Position numbers and translations under genes: made by a program
The notes under the pieces: generated by a model
Told to the model about the DNA's origin: nothing
The model's input: only the letters and a program-made list of their open reading frames with translations
Database searches by the model: none
Shown: positions 1 to 8,797 of the stretch, one piece after another
How positions within the stretch are numbered: the stretch's first letter is position 1
Layout: each line of letters opens with the position of its first letter
From: Pyrodictiaceae archaeon
Lineage (GTDB): Archaea > Thermoproteota > Thermoprotei_A > Sulfolobales > Pyrodictiaceae
Assembly: GCA_027036135.1 (NCBI GenBank)
Contig: JALVSY010000030.1
Span: forward strand, 124,001 to 188,000
Length of the DNA stretch: 64,000 nucleotides
Reading direction: 5' to 3'

Positions 1-160
1 CTAGGCAGGTATTCTCAAGAATAGGCTCACCCTTGTAGAGAACTACCACGGATTCACGTGAATATCCGAGCTTCTTCAGCACCTCATATACACACCCATT
101 ACGCGTCTCTATCTCCCTTACCACATTGCCGGGAATTATGCGCACCACTATTCTTACCAA
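1..160 (-). CDS. ThiS/MoaD-like sulfur-carrier (ubiquitin-fold) protein, partial
   Basis: The reading frame is open across the left edge of the window, so the C-terminus, including any terminal Gly-Gly, is not visible. About 53 residues can be read, beginning MVRIVVRII, with a later stretch VYEVLKKLGYSRES and then VVVLYKGEPI. This strand-turn-strand, helix, strand pattern matches the beta-grasp sulfur carriers of the ThiS/MoaD/SAMP type, which donate sulfur in thiamine, molybdopterin or tRNA thiolation. The start is uncertain: TTG at 160 is the most upstream candidate, with GTG codons four and five codons further in. It is divergent from the next gene. The family is a fold-level call; the specific pathway is unknown. 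Confidence 0.6.
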   Translation of the reverse strand, partial: MVRIVVRIIPGNVVREIETRNGCVYEVLKKLGYSRESVVVLYKGEPILENTCL

Positions 161-255
161 GGACGATGCCCAGGTCGCCTCCGACCCTGGTTGAGCTAGA
201 TTAATTTTAGGGATAACGACATTCTTCTTCCCAAAAGGGGAGGGTTATCAACACA

Positions 256-1482
256 ATGCATGCAAGTAGCAAGCATGATTTACTGAAACACGGGTTACCA
301 TCTCCTAGCGAGAGGACGTTTAGTTGTACCTTCTCTCCCGCTGAAGCCCGGGAGCCGAGCCACAGACTCGTGAATGCAGAGCTTCCCCCCTCGCCACTTG
401 ACCCATTAGAGGCCATGTTTAGCAATATAGCATTTAGAGATTATACTGGGAGATCCCGAATAGTCCTGGCTGAGAAACCTGTAGAGAAAAATCTTAGCTA
501 CATCGAGTTCCTTGCAAGGATCCTTTACGAGCTAATGCGTACTTATTGGCGCGCACCAATGCCTTTCCAGACCATGTTTGTCTCTCAGCGACTCACCGAG
601 TACCAGCTAGCTAACATGCGGCCAGGCATGGGTATCTACATAGTTGATCTTGATGCTCTCCGCGAGAAAACAAGCGATGAAGCAACGTTCGCTAGGTTTA
701 CTAGAACCATTAGCGACCGTTTGCACGAGGCATTTAGCCAGTGGATAGGCTACCTAGTGCTCTACGGCAGAGATGATAGTCTCTCGCTCATAAGGAAGCT
801 ATGGGAGCCCAGGGTAATTGCCAGGAGGGTCGTGTACGCGAGCCTTCCACCCTACGTAGAAATCCGGCTAGGGGTCCACAGAGAACAGCTACTTAGGCTA
901 ATATCTCTCTTTTACGGAGAAGTACCTGGGCTAGAAGAGGCGGACACCGTTAGCCAGGCCGTAGCAAGAGCAGAAGATGCATACTTTACTAGCCTAGAAC
1001 TCGTAGCCAATGATCCCTTTATTTCTCTCTATAATAGACCTGCCGTGGACGAGGAAGAAACAAGACAAGATACCGCATTTATTCATTTTGCTCTCAAATC
1101 TGCCGCTATCAAGTACCTAATGGATATTGGTATTGATCCCTCAGCGCTAAGCGTTGAAAGCATTGTCGCCAACATACCCATTGATATAAGGGTTGAGAGG
1201 GGATGGGGTAGCAGCATAACAGTTGAGATTGAGACCATGTATGGAGTAGGTAACCCCGTGTCGAGACTCAGCGCGGTGATAAGAGAGCGGGTTTCACTTG
1301 GCTACAATGTCTGGATAGTATTACCGCCTACTCAGGCACTGATATTTGCTCCCTACATTAGAGGACTTATGCGACACTTCGCGGAGAGAGTAGAGTTCTA
1401 CACGTTCGATACAGTTAAGGGGTCTTTGAGAAGCCTCACGGAATACTATGAAAGAATCGACAAAGCCCTAGGAGAGCTATAG
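256..1482 (+). CDS. Conserved hypothetical protein with a nuclease-like C-terminal motif
   Basis: I do not recognise the 408-residue product as a named family. The ATG follows a GGGGAGGG ribosome-binding site about 12 bases upstream. The N-terminal 55 residues look disordered (Ser/Pro/Glu-rich), followed by an alpha/beta body. Near residues 310-335 there is DIRVE, then VEIETMYGVGNP. This Asp-x-Glu plus Glu-x-Glu pattern on adjacent strands resembles the core of PD-(D/E)XK-type folds, but no Lys follows the second acidic residue, so nuclease activity is only a guess. It stands alone between the divergent ThiS-like gene and the convergent transporter operon. Confidence 0.55.
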   Translation: MHASSKHDLLKHGLPSPSERTFSCTFSPAEAREPSHRLVNAELPPSPLDPLEAMFSNIAFRDYTGRSRIVLAEKPVEKNLSYIEFLARILYELMRTYWRAPMPFQTMFVSQRLTEYQLANMRPGMGIYIVDLDALREKTSDEATFARFTRTISDRLHEAFSQWIGYLVLYGRDDSLSLIRKLWEPRVIARRVVYASLPPYVEIRLGVHREQLLRLISLFYGEVPGLEEADTVSQAVARAEDAYFTSLELVANDPFISLYNRPAVDEEETRQDTAFIHFALKSAAIKYLMDIGIDPSALSVESIVANIPIDIRVERGWGSSITVEIETMYGVGNPVSRLSAVIRERVSLGYNVWIVLPPTQALIFAPYIRGLMRHFAERVEFYTFDTVKGSLRSLTEYYERIDKALGEL

Positions 1483-1498
1483 GGAAATAATAGTTGCC

Positions 1499-2359
1499 TT
1501 ATCTCGACCATATAGCTGTAGGAGGCTTAACATTCATTTTCTCATAGAGCGCCGATATTACTGCTAAGGCAATGATTACCACGAGGTAGGGTGTTACATC
1601 TGCTATGGAACTAGGTATCCCAACGGTCTCTAAGAGAGGCCTCATCGCATAAAGAAGCCCTACTAGGTAAGATGCAGCAACAACACCTACCGGGTGCCAG
1701 TACCCGAGAATAACAATGCCTAAGCTCATCCACCCCCACCCTAACAACGACATGGATACCCACCGTGAGCCTAGAGGCCCGGTAAAGAATAGGTATGAAC
1801 CAGCAAGACCAACAAGTGCTCCATTGATAATTAATGCCGCTATCCTCGTGAGCGTGACAGGCACTCCAAGCGCTCGAGCTGTTGCCACGTTTTCGCCAAG
1901 GCTTCGGACCACATAACCCAGCCATGAACGAAAGAGCATAAAATATAGGACAATGGGCAAGACTAGAAGAGCAAGAACAACAATCAAGTCATTGGCTAAT
2001 ATTCCTATGCTTGGAGTTACTGCCCCACCAGTTGCTCTGCCCACTACATCTCCTAACCCAATACCAAGGAATACTATAGAGAGCCCGGTAACAGCTTGAT
2101 CAGCGCCAAGAGTTATTACGAAGAATCCGTATAGAAGAGCAAGGACAATTGAGGAAACAATGCCAGCTAATAGGCCGTAAACGGGAGAGCCTGTGTAAAG
2201 CGATATTATTGCTGTAACGCCGGCGCTAAGGTATATCATTCCCTCTAGGCCAAGGTTGAAGAGACCAGCTCTTTCTAGGAATAGTTCACCCTGCGCTGCG
2301 AGCGCGTATACCGTTGCATAAGGAAGTGCTTGGCTCAGTAAAGCTGCAACGTTAACCAT
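1499..2359 (-). CDS. Nucleoside/simple-sugar ABC transporter permease (second permease)
   Basis: This 286-residue, strongly hydrophobic protein has about eight membrane segments. It carries the family motif GLEGMIYLSAG near residue 38 and a GAVTP stretch near 113, as in the second permease of the BmpA/YufQ/RnsD-type nucleoside importers. It would form half of the membrane channel with the product of the adjacent upstream gene. Its ATG overlaps that gene's TAA by one base (TAATG), indicating tight translational coupling. It is the last gene of the three-gene operon. No substrate-binding lipoprotein is seen next to it, so substrate identity (nucleoside, ribose or similar) rests on family resemblance only. 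Confidence 0.8.
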   Translation of the reverse strand: MVNVAALLSQALPYATVYALAAQGELFLERAGLFNLGLEGMIYLSAGVTAIISLYTGSPVYGLLAGIVSSIVLALLYGFFVITLGADQAVTGLSIVFLGIGLGDVVGRATGGAVTPSIGILANDLIVVLALLVLPIVLYFMLFRSWLGYVVRSLGENVATARALGVPVTLTRIAALIINGALVGLAGSYLFFTGPLGSRWVSMSLLGWGWMSLGIVILGYWHPVGVVAASYLVGLLYAMRPLLETVGIPSSIADVTPYLVVIIALAVISALYEKMNVKPPTAIWSR

Positions 2360-3366
2360 TACCTCTCACCGCGCCTCATAGAGAGCGTTGTGAACGCGAG
2401 CACGGAGAGCACGATTATGGCTTCAAGCGCAAGGACAAAGCTATCACTGACTCCATATAGTTGAAGAGTAGAGCGCATGGAGTATAGTATAGCTATAAGA
2501 AGACTTGCTGCCAGCGCCCCTAGGGGCCTTAGGCCGCCAAGCCACGCTGCAAGTATACCCATGTATCCATACCCCCAGCCCCCCAGACCAACGCTTCTAA
2601 GCTGCCGCAGTAATTGGAGAAGAAGAGCACCGCCACCAATACCTGCCACAAAGCCTTGTATCAACGCTACTATTAGGATTGTCGACGCGATGCCTATGCC
2701 GTATGTCTGTGCTGCTTTACGTGCAAGCCTTACAGAGTCTATCGCGACACCATATTTAGTAAAAACTATGAAAAGTTCTAGAAGAAGACCCGCTATAACC
2801 ACGATAAGCACTGCAGCAGATAAGCCAATACTCATACTGGGTGGCAATGGCGCGGTACGCGTATAGCCTCCCTGCTGCCAAGGCCCTGCAACCAAGTAGT
2901 TAACAATACCTATAGCGATATAGTTTAGCATAAGGCTTGAGAGTATCTCGTTAACTCCTAGCCCTACGCGTAGACCACCGACAAGGCCGCCGTAGAGAGC
3001 CCCGACTAAGCCAGCAAAGAGGATAGCAGCCGTGACAGCGGCAACGCTACCATGCCCTATCACGTAGTAGAGCAACCAATAAGCAGCAACTGCTCCAAGC
3101 ATTACTTGGCCTTCAGCCCCTATTGTTATGAAACCTGCTCTATATGCAAGGGCAAGACCTGATGCAGATGCTGCGATAGGCACGAAGTACGGTAAGGCAG
3201 ATGTCCACGTATCCTTGCTCAACAGGCTTGAAAGGAATATTTTCGAGAATCCTAGGGCGCCTAAGCCCGTAAAAGACCCGAGTATCAGGGAGACTAGCAC
3301 TGAGAACAAGAGGCCCAATACCAGGCCTATTGCCCCATATATTACCCCACGTAGCCTAGTATTCAT
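2359..3366 (-). CDS. Nucleoside/simple-sugar ABC transporter permease (first permease)
   Basis: This 335-residue integral membrane protein has an N-terminal membrane segment and roughly nine more. It carries the motifs FITIGAEGQVMLGAVAAYW (about residues 94-112) and GLGVNEILSSLMLNYIAIG (about residues 135-153). These are hallmarks of the YufP/RnsC-type permeases of nucleoside ABC importers, where the EGQ loop contacts the ATPase. It sits three bases downstream of the ATPase gene and overlaps the second permease by one base, so the three are co-transcribed and probably assemble as one importer in the cytoplasmic membrane. Confidence 0.85.
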   Translation of the reverse strand: MNTRLRGVIYGAIGLVLGLLFSVLVSLILGSFTGLGALGFSKIFLSSLLSKDTWTSALPYFVPIAASASGLALAYRAGFITIGAEGQVMLGAVAAYWLLYYVIGHGSVAAVTAAILFAGLVGALYGGLVGGLRVGLGVNEILSSLMLNYIAIGIVNYLVAGPWQQGGYTRTAPLPPSMSIGLSAAVLIVVIAGLLLELFIVFTKYGVAIDSVRLARKAAQTYGIGIASTILIVALIQGFVAGIGGGALLLQLLRQLRSVGLGGWGYGYMGILAAWLGGLRPLGALAASLLIAILYSMRSTLQLYGVSDSFVLALEAIIVLSVLAFTTLSMRRGER

Positions 3367-3369
3367 GGC

Positions 3370-4911
3370 CTAAGACACCGTCATGGCCTCAGCTATCTTG
3401 TCTATATTAAACGGTCTATGAGCCTCATAGACTATGCGCCCCCTTGACATAACAACTATTCTATCCGATACCTCTACAAGCTCGTCCAAGTCCTCCGAGA
3501 TAAGTAAGATACCTGCACCACGAGCCGCCTCTTCTAGCAGTAGGTCTCTAATTCTCTCAGCAGCTTCCACGTCGAGACCACTTGTAGGATTCATTGCAAG
3601 AAGCAAGCACGGTAACTTATAGAGTTCTCGACCTACTATAAAACGCTGCATATTGCCACCACTCAGAGACTCGGCATTAGCATCGGGTCCCGGCGCCTTG
3701 ACCTCTAATGACCTAATAATATTCTCAGCCATTTTGCGCGCAGCACGCCAATCAACTATGGAGAAACGAATAGGCGCTTTAGGAGAAGAGTAAAGACCTA
3801 GAACCGTGTTGAATACAAGCGACTTACCGGGCACAAGCGCCCAGCCCAAACGATCCTCGGGAATAATACCTACTCCTAGGCGCCCCCTTGCACTACTATC
3901 CCTGAAAGTGACATCAGTACCACAGATACTTATCATGCCCCTGCTCGGCTTCCTAATACCGATGAGTGCCTCGAAGAACTCTCTCTGGCCATTTCCAGCT
4001 ATACCTGCAACACCTAGAACCTCTGCGCTGCGAAGCTCAAGGCTGGCACCGCGAACGGAGAACCCGCCATGAGGGCCACGAACCCATAGGTCATTAACTC
4101 TAAGCACTATGTCCTTACGTACTCCACGCGGCAATGAACGCCGACGCTTAACTATCTCTGTTAGCCTTTTTATACGCTCCTCGCCAAACATATAGCTAAG
4201 CAACTGATCAACATGCGCATCCTTTCTAGAAACTATGGCAACTAGCCTACCTCTCCTCATGACAGCTATACGCTCAGCGACTCTCAATGCCTCGCTTAGC
4301 CTATGTGTTATAAAAACAACTCCCCTACCTTCGTCAGCAAGCTGCCTTGTCAGCGATAATAACTTATCAACCTCTATTGGAGAAAGATGCGTGGTGGGCT
4401 CATCAAGCAACACTATGCTTGCATCAATTAATAAAGCTTTAAGAATTTCAACCTTTTGTCTTTCACCGAATGACAAGCTCCAAACGTAAGCACTAGGGTT
4501 AATAGATAATCCATACTTCTTCTCCAGGTCCTCCAACTGCTTTCTCACTAAGCGAATACCATGCCTCTTACCTGCTAGGCGAGAAACCAGCACAAGGTTC
4601 TCTAGAACAGTGAAATTGTCTATGAGCATAGGGTTTTGAGGTACTAGCGCTATTCCTTTCCTCATAGCGTCTCTTGGACTATTAAATATGACAGGCTCTC
4701 CTCTAACAAGGATCTGGCCTTCTGTGGGCTTTATTAAACCAGCAGCGATGCTTACAAGGGTGGTCTTTCCAGCACCGTTTTCGCCAAGAAGTGCTAGAAC
4801 CTCTCCTGGGTAAATATCGAGACTAACATCTTTATTAGCTACAACACCGCCCGGATATATTTTAGTAATATTCCTTAGCGATAAGAGGGGTCTCTTATCG
4901 CCGTTATTCAC
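3370..4911 (-). CDS. Nucleoside/simple-sugar ABC transporter, fused double ATPase
   Basis: This 513-residue protein contains two tandem ABC ATPase domains, like RbsA/YufO-type importer ATPases. The first domain has Walker A GENGAGKTT near residue 43, signature LSFGERQKVEI and Walker B IVLLDEPTTHL. The second domain has a degenerate Walker A (GIAGNGQRE), signature LSGGNMQRF, and an AMNPTSGLD sequence where the Walker B aspartate-glutamate pair is expected. Loss of catalysis in the second half is usual for this family. It is the first gene of the operon and would energise uptake through the two downstream permeases. The ATG start is assigned from the family's usual N-terminus (LRNITKIYPG). Confidence 0.9.
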   Translation of the reverse strand: MNNGDKRPLLSLRNITKIYPGGVVANKDVSLDIYPGEVLALLGENGAGKTTLVSIAAGLIKPTEGQILVRGEPVIFNSPRDAMRKGIALVPQNPMLIDNFTVLENLVLVSRLAGKRHGIRLVRKQLEDLEKKYGLSINPSAYVWSLSFGERQKVEILKALLIDASIVLLDEPTTHLSPIEVDKLLSLTRQLADEGRGVVFITHRLSEALRVAERIAVMRRGRLVAIVSRKDAHVDQLLSYMFGEERIKRLTEIVKRRRSLPRGVRKDIVLRVNDLWVRGPHGGFSVRGASLELRSAEVLGVAGIAGNGQREFFEALIGIRKPSRGMISICGTDVTFRDSSARGRLGVGIIPEDRLGWALVPGKSLVFNTVLGLYSSPKAPIRFSIVDWRAARKMAENIIRSLEVKAPGPDANAESLSGGNMQRFIVGRELYKLPCLLLAMNPTSGLDVEAAERIRDLLLEEAARGAGILLISEDLDELVEVSDRIVVMSRGRIVYEAHRPFNIDKIAEAMTVS

Positions 4912-5025
4912 TAGTTGTTCCCTCTTATCTAGCCCCGATTAACCGTCACCAATGCACTATTGATTCCCTTGATGCAATTAGGAATCTAGTATCTTAGAGA
5001 AGAAAGACCAAGGAACCGATACGCA

Positions 5026-5267
5026 TTATTGCTTCTTATACCCTATCTCGCCGAGGAACTTCCTCAATGCCTCAACATTCCATTCCCACTTAGTTTTTCT
5101 TCTCTTATCTATGCGTATCCCTAGTCGACGAGCCTCCTCGATGCTGAGTCCTGCCTCCTTTATTTCCGGGATACTGAGCCCTCTCCCTATGCGTAGCCTG
5201 GGTCGGTGCCGCCATAGCGGAGGAGGCGTGGTTTCTTTACTATTGGCTTTGGTGCTTCTCCGCTCAT
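5026..5267 (-). CDS. rpl13e: Ribosomal protein L13e, reading frame broken by one base
   Basis: The downstream frame encodes LRIGRGLSIPEIKEAGLS and then GIRIDKRRKT, the conserved body of L13e, a large-subunit protein of crenarchaea and eukaryotes. That frame has only a poor GTG start (5292), which lies upstream of the predicted transcription start. The proper N-terminus lies in another frame: ATG at 5267, preceded by GGGTG and about 40 bases after a TATA box. It reads MSGEAPKPIVKKP and then RLLRYGGTDP, and runs into TAG at 5187-5189. Moving one base back in the CCC run (5200-5202 on the + strand) joins the parts into a normal protein of about 80 residues (...GGTDP-RLRIGRG...). Explanations are a missing C in the assembly, a real deletion or -1 recoding. 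Family certain; integrity doubtful. Confidence 0.85.
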
Positions 5268-5305
5268 AATAGGGCACCCGTGCAGAGCACACTCTGGTTC
5301 GAGTG

Positions 5306-5313
5306 GTTTAAGA
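5306..5313 (-). promoter_or_regulatory. TATA box of the L13e gene
   Basis: On the minus strand this reads CTTAAACC, a typical crenarchaeal box A. Transcription would begin about 26 bases downstream, near 5283. That places the GTG at 5292 upstream of the transcript and supports ATG 5267 as the true start of the L13e gene. Confidence 0.45.
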
Positions 5314-5394
5314 CCTTTCGTTACATTTCACGAAGCTACTCAGTTCTTATCGCTAGATAGAAAATAGGCATAATACTTGGTAAAACAAAATGAC

Positions 5395-5883
5395 CTAGGT
5401 CTTTTCCCTAGTCCTGTTCTGTGAAAGTAGAGGAGATGCTGAGTCCTCTTTGCGGACACGTAGGACTAGGCTAGTGACTGTCCTCTTTATATATGGTACT
5501 TTGTTCACTCTTTTCACGAACTCATCAAGCTCTTTTACGTCGCGGAATCTGGCAACAACCGCTACATCATAGTCGCCAGTTATATCGTATACGGCTATGA
5601 CATTAGGCTCCGAGGCGAGTAGCTCCTCTGCATCAGTTATTCTCTCTCCATCGACTTGCAGCAACATGAGTGCTGTAATGCTATAACCTAGTGCATCGTA
5701 ATCAAGTATTATGGTGAAGCGCTTAATAGCTCCCATTCCTATGAGTTTTTGCAGCCTCATATGCACGGTTGAGACTGCGAGACCTAGCTCTCGGGATATT
5801 TCACGAATGCTCATTCTCGCATTAGATGCAAGTAGCTGCATAATCTTTACATCAATATCGTCAAGTCCCTTGGCACGGCCCAT
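5395..5883 (-). CDS. Lrp/AsnC-family transcriptional regulator
   Basis: This 162-residue protein begins MGRAKGLDDIDVKIMQLLAS. The ATG at 5883 was chosen because GGAG lies eight bases upstream and a TATA element (5921-5930) predicts a transcript start near 5900; a longer open frame upstream is not coding. Residues 8-60 form the AsnC-type winged helix-turn-helix, with recognition-helix region LAVSTVHMRLQKL. Residues 64-145 form the RAM ligand-binding domain, with a GDYDVAVVARF strand. Such proteins are oligomeric, amino-acid-responsive regulators. A Ser/Arg-rich tail follows. The target and ligand are unknown. It is divergent from the DUF211 gene across 211 bases. Confidence 0.88.
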   Translation of the reverse strand: MGRAKGLDDIDVKIMQLLASNARMSIREISRELGLAVSTVHMRLQKLIGMGAIKRFTIILDYDALGYSITALMLLQVDGERITDAEELLASEPNVIAVYDITGDYDVAVVARFRDVKELDEFVKRVNKVPYIKRTVTSLVLRVRKEDSASPLLSQNRTREKT

Positions 5884-6094
5884 GTCGCTGACTCCGAATA
5901 GTTGAGACTCAGCAACGACGTGCTTAAAATGTCTCTGCAAATTAGCCTCAACGACTAATACGTGTAGCAACTGCATCATCGTACGCAGAGGGATTAGAAA
6001 TAAAAAGGCACGACACAACCTTCCTAGTAGCTGATGTAGCTGATTGGATAAACACGGGTCTACGTGTGCTTGCCTAGAGGTGAACAAATAGACC

Positions 6095-6385
6095 TTGAGT
6101 AGACTACGTCGACTTGTCCTTGATGTATTAAAGCCCTTAAAGGAGCCCTCAATAGTTGATGTCGCTCTTGAGCTTAGCAAGCTCCCTGGCATAGACTCTG
6201 TCAATATAACCGTTAACGAGGTTGATGTTGAAACTCTAAGCCTCACCGTGGTAATAGAGGGCGAAAGCATAGACTTCGATTCTGTAAAAAGAGTACTGGA
6301 AGAAGTAGGAGCAGCTATTCACAGCATAGACCAGGTCGTTGCAGGGAAGAAAATAGTTGAAGTACCTCCACGCCCATCAGAGTAG
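6095..6385 (+). CDS. DUF211 family protein
   Basis: This 96-residue protein begins LRRLVLDVLKPLKEPSIVD and continues with a ferredoxin-like beta-alpha-beta pattern (SVNITVNEVDVETLSLTVVI), ending in a basic/proline tail. The length and N-terminal signature are those of DUF211, a small archaeal protein of unknown role. The start is TTG at 6095, 11 bases after GAGGTGA. It is 14 bases from the following tRNA-binding protein gene and probably shares its transcript. Confidence 0.8.
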   Translation: MSRLRRLVLDVLKPLKEPSIVDVALELSKLPGIDSVNITVNEVDVETLSLTVVIEGESIDFDSVKRVLEEVGAAIHSIDQVVAGKKIVEVPPRPSE

Positions 6386-6399
6386 AGCGGCGAGAAGCG

Positions 6400-6735
6400 A
6401 TGACTAATCAATATATCTCGATAGATGACTTTGCCAAAATCGATCTAAGAGTAGGGAAGATAATTGAGGCTGAGCACATCCCTGGAACAAAACTACTAAA
6501 ACTGATAGTTGATCTCGGCAACGAGAGAAGACAGATTATATCCGGTATAGCTGACTACTATAGACCAGAGGACATCATTGGTAAAAAAGTTGTTGTAGTT
6601 GCTAATTTGAAGCCGAAAAAGATTAGAGGATATCTAAGCGAGGGAATGATCCTAGCAGCTGGCTGCGAAAAAGGCCAACGCCCCGTCATCGTAACTGTCG
6701 GTGACGAAGCAGAGCCTGGGTGGAGAGTCTGCTAG
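6400..6735 (+). CDS. metG: Methionyl-tRNA synthetase beta subunit (tRNA-binding OB-fold)
   Basis: This 111-residue protein consists of a single Trbp111/EMAP-II-type OB fold. DFAKIDLRVGKIIEAEHIPG opens the fold, followed by KLLKLIVDLGN, RQIISGIADYY and LKPKKIRGYLSEGMILAA. In archaea, stand-alone proteins of this kind act as the C-terminal (beta) part of methionyl-tRNA synthetase and grip the tRNA elbow. The synthetase body is not in this window. It lies just downstream of DUF211. Confidence 0.88.
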   Translation: MTNQYISIDDFAKIDLRVGKIIEAEHIPGTKLLKLIVDLGNERRQIISGIADYYRPEDIIGKKVVVVANLKPKKIRGYLSEGMILAAGCEKGQRPVIVTVGDEAEPGWRVC

Positions 6736-6880
6736 TGTCTATTCATCCTATAGAAGGGTGCAAGGGCCCGCACTAATAGCTCCTTAATACTGACTAAGGA
6801 CTACATAAGGATTCTCGGGTTTTATTGACTAGTGCCTTGATACTAAGTTTTCGTAATAACTTTATGGTCTCCTTTTAGAC

Positions 6881-6890
6881 TTTATAGATA
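6881..6890 (+). promoter_or_regulatory. TATA box upstream of the 6939 gene
   Basis: TTTATAGATA is a good box A. It predicts a transcript start near 6911 and leaves a short leader that carries GGTGA just before GTG 6939. Confidence 0.4.
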
Positions 6891-6938
6891 TAGAACTTAT
6901 TACCTGGTTTTCATTGTTATGATAACCTGGTGAGAGAA

Positions 6939-7439
6939 GTGCAGTATCCATTTCTTCTCAGTACATGGGTAAAAGCAGAGCCAATGAAGGGAAAGAAGCT
7001 GGCAATAGTGGCTGCATGTCTACCCTTTGTTAATAAGGAACTATTCGAGAAAATAGCGAGAGATGATGAACGCGTAATATTGTTAGCCTGCCCCGAGAAA
7101 GAACCAGCACTGCACTATGGTAAGATAGCTAGCATGATTAGAAGCGTTAAGCCTTCATTGGTTGAGGTCTATAGTATTGATGGAAGCCCGCATTGCTTTA
7201 CTCTACATGCCTCTGTGAACGAGGCAGAGTACATCCTGGGCGAGAAGGTTCCTCGAAGACACTACGTAGTAGTAGATGGTAAGGAGCTAAGAGAGATAAG
7301 CCCTGATGCAGTGAGAGTTGCAAGGTACTTGCATATAGTAGACGAGGTTATTAGGGAGAAGCCAGAGCTGCTTAAGCATCTCGAGAAACATAGCCTGGAG
7401 TATAAGCAGGCTAAGAGACTCTCGTCAGAGAAGCGCTAA
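6939..7439 (+). CDS. Conserved archaeal hypothetical protein
   Basis: I do not recognise this family. The product is about 166 residues. GTG 6939 is preferred because GGTGA (6929-6933) lies five bases upstream; GTG 6930 in the same frame would overlap that site. An alpha/beta sequence contains three cysteines in short motifs (VAACLPF, LLACPEKEP, SPHCF) and a His-rich HYGK/SPHCFTLH region, which could bind a metal or Fe-S cluster. A helical C-terminus is rich in Glu/Lys. It is followed 47 bases later by the saccharopine-dehydrogenase-like gene on the same strand. Confidence 0.6.
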   Translation: MQYPFLLSTWVKAEPMKGKKLAIVAACLPFVNKELFEKIARDDERVILLACPEKEPALHYGKIASMIRSVKPSLVEVYSIDGSPHCFTLHASVNEAEYILGEKVPRRHYVVVDGKELREISPDAVRVARYLHIVDEVIREKPELLKHLEKHSLEYKQAKRLSSEKR

Positions 7440-7486
7440 CCTCATTAACATTTCTCCATATCTATTCTCTCCTCCTGGGACTGTTT

Positions 7487-8608
7487 TTGGGGACAATCTG
7501 TCTCCTAGGATTTGGCCGCATAGGCGAGATGACTGCGCAATTTCTGCGAGAAAGCGGGCTAGCACCAATAGTATTTGATGCATCGGGTGAACGGGTTAGG
7601 AGAGCTGAGCGCCTAGGCTTTGAAGCCCACCTCGCAGATGTAAGCGAATCCTCTGCGGCCGAGAGGGTTGCCGCCGAGTGTGATATAGTAGCAACAGCGC
7701 TACCAAGTAATGTCGCCGAGAAGGTGCTCTTGAACCTAATTAGTGCAAGCATACCAGTAATAGTTGACGTATCCTATCTGCGCGATCCACTGCTCTTCAA
7801 AGAAAAAGTCGTAGAGGCGAGGGTCAAGCTTTTTGTCGATACAGGGCTTGCACCCGGCTTATCAAATATGTTAGCTGCGAGAGCATGCGAGCAAATGGAT
7901 AAGTGCAATAGCGCTGAAATCTATGTTGGCGGTATAGAGGAGAAACAGACAACTCCTCTAGGCCTTGTAGCTTCTTGGTCTATAAGCGATCTCTTCGAAG
8001 AATATACGAGAAAAGCTAGGGCAAGGCTCCTTGGCCAAAACGTTCTCCTAGACCCAATAAATGATATGAAGAGACTAACTCTTCCAGGGCTTGGAGAGTT
8101 TGAGGCACTGCCAACGGATGGACTCAGAACACTTCTATTAACGCTACGAGACGTTGACAACCTTGTTGAGTATACGCTGCGCTACATAGGGCATGTAGCA
8201 GTTATAAAAATGCTTAGAGAAATGGGGCTCCTCGATACTCGTAGCTATGTTGTTGGGGGCTGCGCTGTATCTCCCCGAGACTTCTTCGTAAAGATGTTGG
8301 AGGAGCGACTACCGAAGAGAAATGACCGCGTTATACTCTATGTTAGGACCCAAGGCACTAAATCCGACAAGTACGTAACCATCGAGTATATTCTCGACGA
8401 GAATCAGAAGCAACTAGGCATAGAGAAACCAGTCCTAGCCTACTTGACTGGGCTCGTACATGCATGGTTCGTCATACAAGCCTCAAGAGGAGCAGGTCAT
8501 ATAGGCCTAAATGCTCCCGAGGAGCTTGCCGAAAATCTCAATGATCTCCTTAGATTCCTTGAGGCGCGGAACGTGCTTCTACAGAGAAGACAATGTGTTA
8601 TACAATAG
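7487..8608 (+). CDS. Saccharopine dehydrogenase-like NAD(P)-dependent oxidoreductase
   Basis: This 373-residue protein opens with a Rossmann fold: ICLLGFGRIGEMTAQFL, whose GxGxxG-like turn is GFGRIG. It then has the family pattern ADVSES, CDIVATALPSN and VDVSYLRDP, followed by a GLAPGLSNMLAARA motif. This matches the saccharopine reductase/lysine 6-dehydrogenase superfamily, which oxidises or reduces amino-acid C-N bonds. The natural substrate cannot be told from sequence. The start is TTG 7487, directly before GTICLLG; no strong ribosome-binding site is visible. Confidence 0.75.
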   Translation: MGTICLLGFGRIGEMTAQFLRESGLAPIVFDASGERVRRAERLGFEAHLADVSESSAAERVAAECDIVATALPSNVAEKVLLNLISASIPVIVDVSYLRDPLLFKEKVVEARVKLFVDTGLAPGLSNMLAARACEQMDKCNSAEIYVGGIEEKQTTPLGLVASWSISDLFEEYTRKARARLLGQNVLLDPINDMKRLTLPGLGEFEALPTDGLRTLLLTLRDVDNLVEYTLRYIGHVAVIKMLREMGLLDTRSYVVGGCAVSPRDFFVKMLEERLPKRNDRVILYVRTQGTKSDKYVTIEYILDENQKQLGIEKPVLAYLTGLVHAWFVIQASRGAGHIGLNAPEELAENLNDLLRFLEARNVLLQRRQCVIQ

Positions 8609-8797
8609 GTTATTGAGTGAGGAAACATAAAGAGGGGGCAGCATAGAGCCTTTTGATACCGGGCTATGAGGACTGGTATTACCATTGAGTGGTGATAGAG
8701 CCCTTCCGCTACCGAGCCCTGGCTGTGAAGACGGATTATCGGGCAGATACAAGATGAAGAATATACCCTCTGGCTGAGCCAAGGGTGTAGCTGATAC

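Noticed and set aside
5395-6270. 291-codon reading of the Lrp regulator
   Set aside because: The N-terminal extension is low-complexity, overlaps the divergent DUF211 gene and lies upstream of the predicted promoter. ATG 5883 has a good GGAG.
8609-8797. Leader RNA or riboswitch before the ABC operon
   Set aside because: Several partial C/D-like boxes and inverted repeats are present but none is complete, and a TATA element at about 8758-8766 leaves almost no leader.
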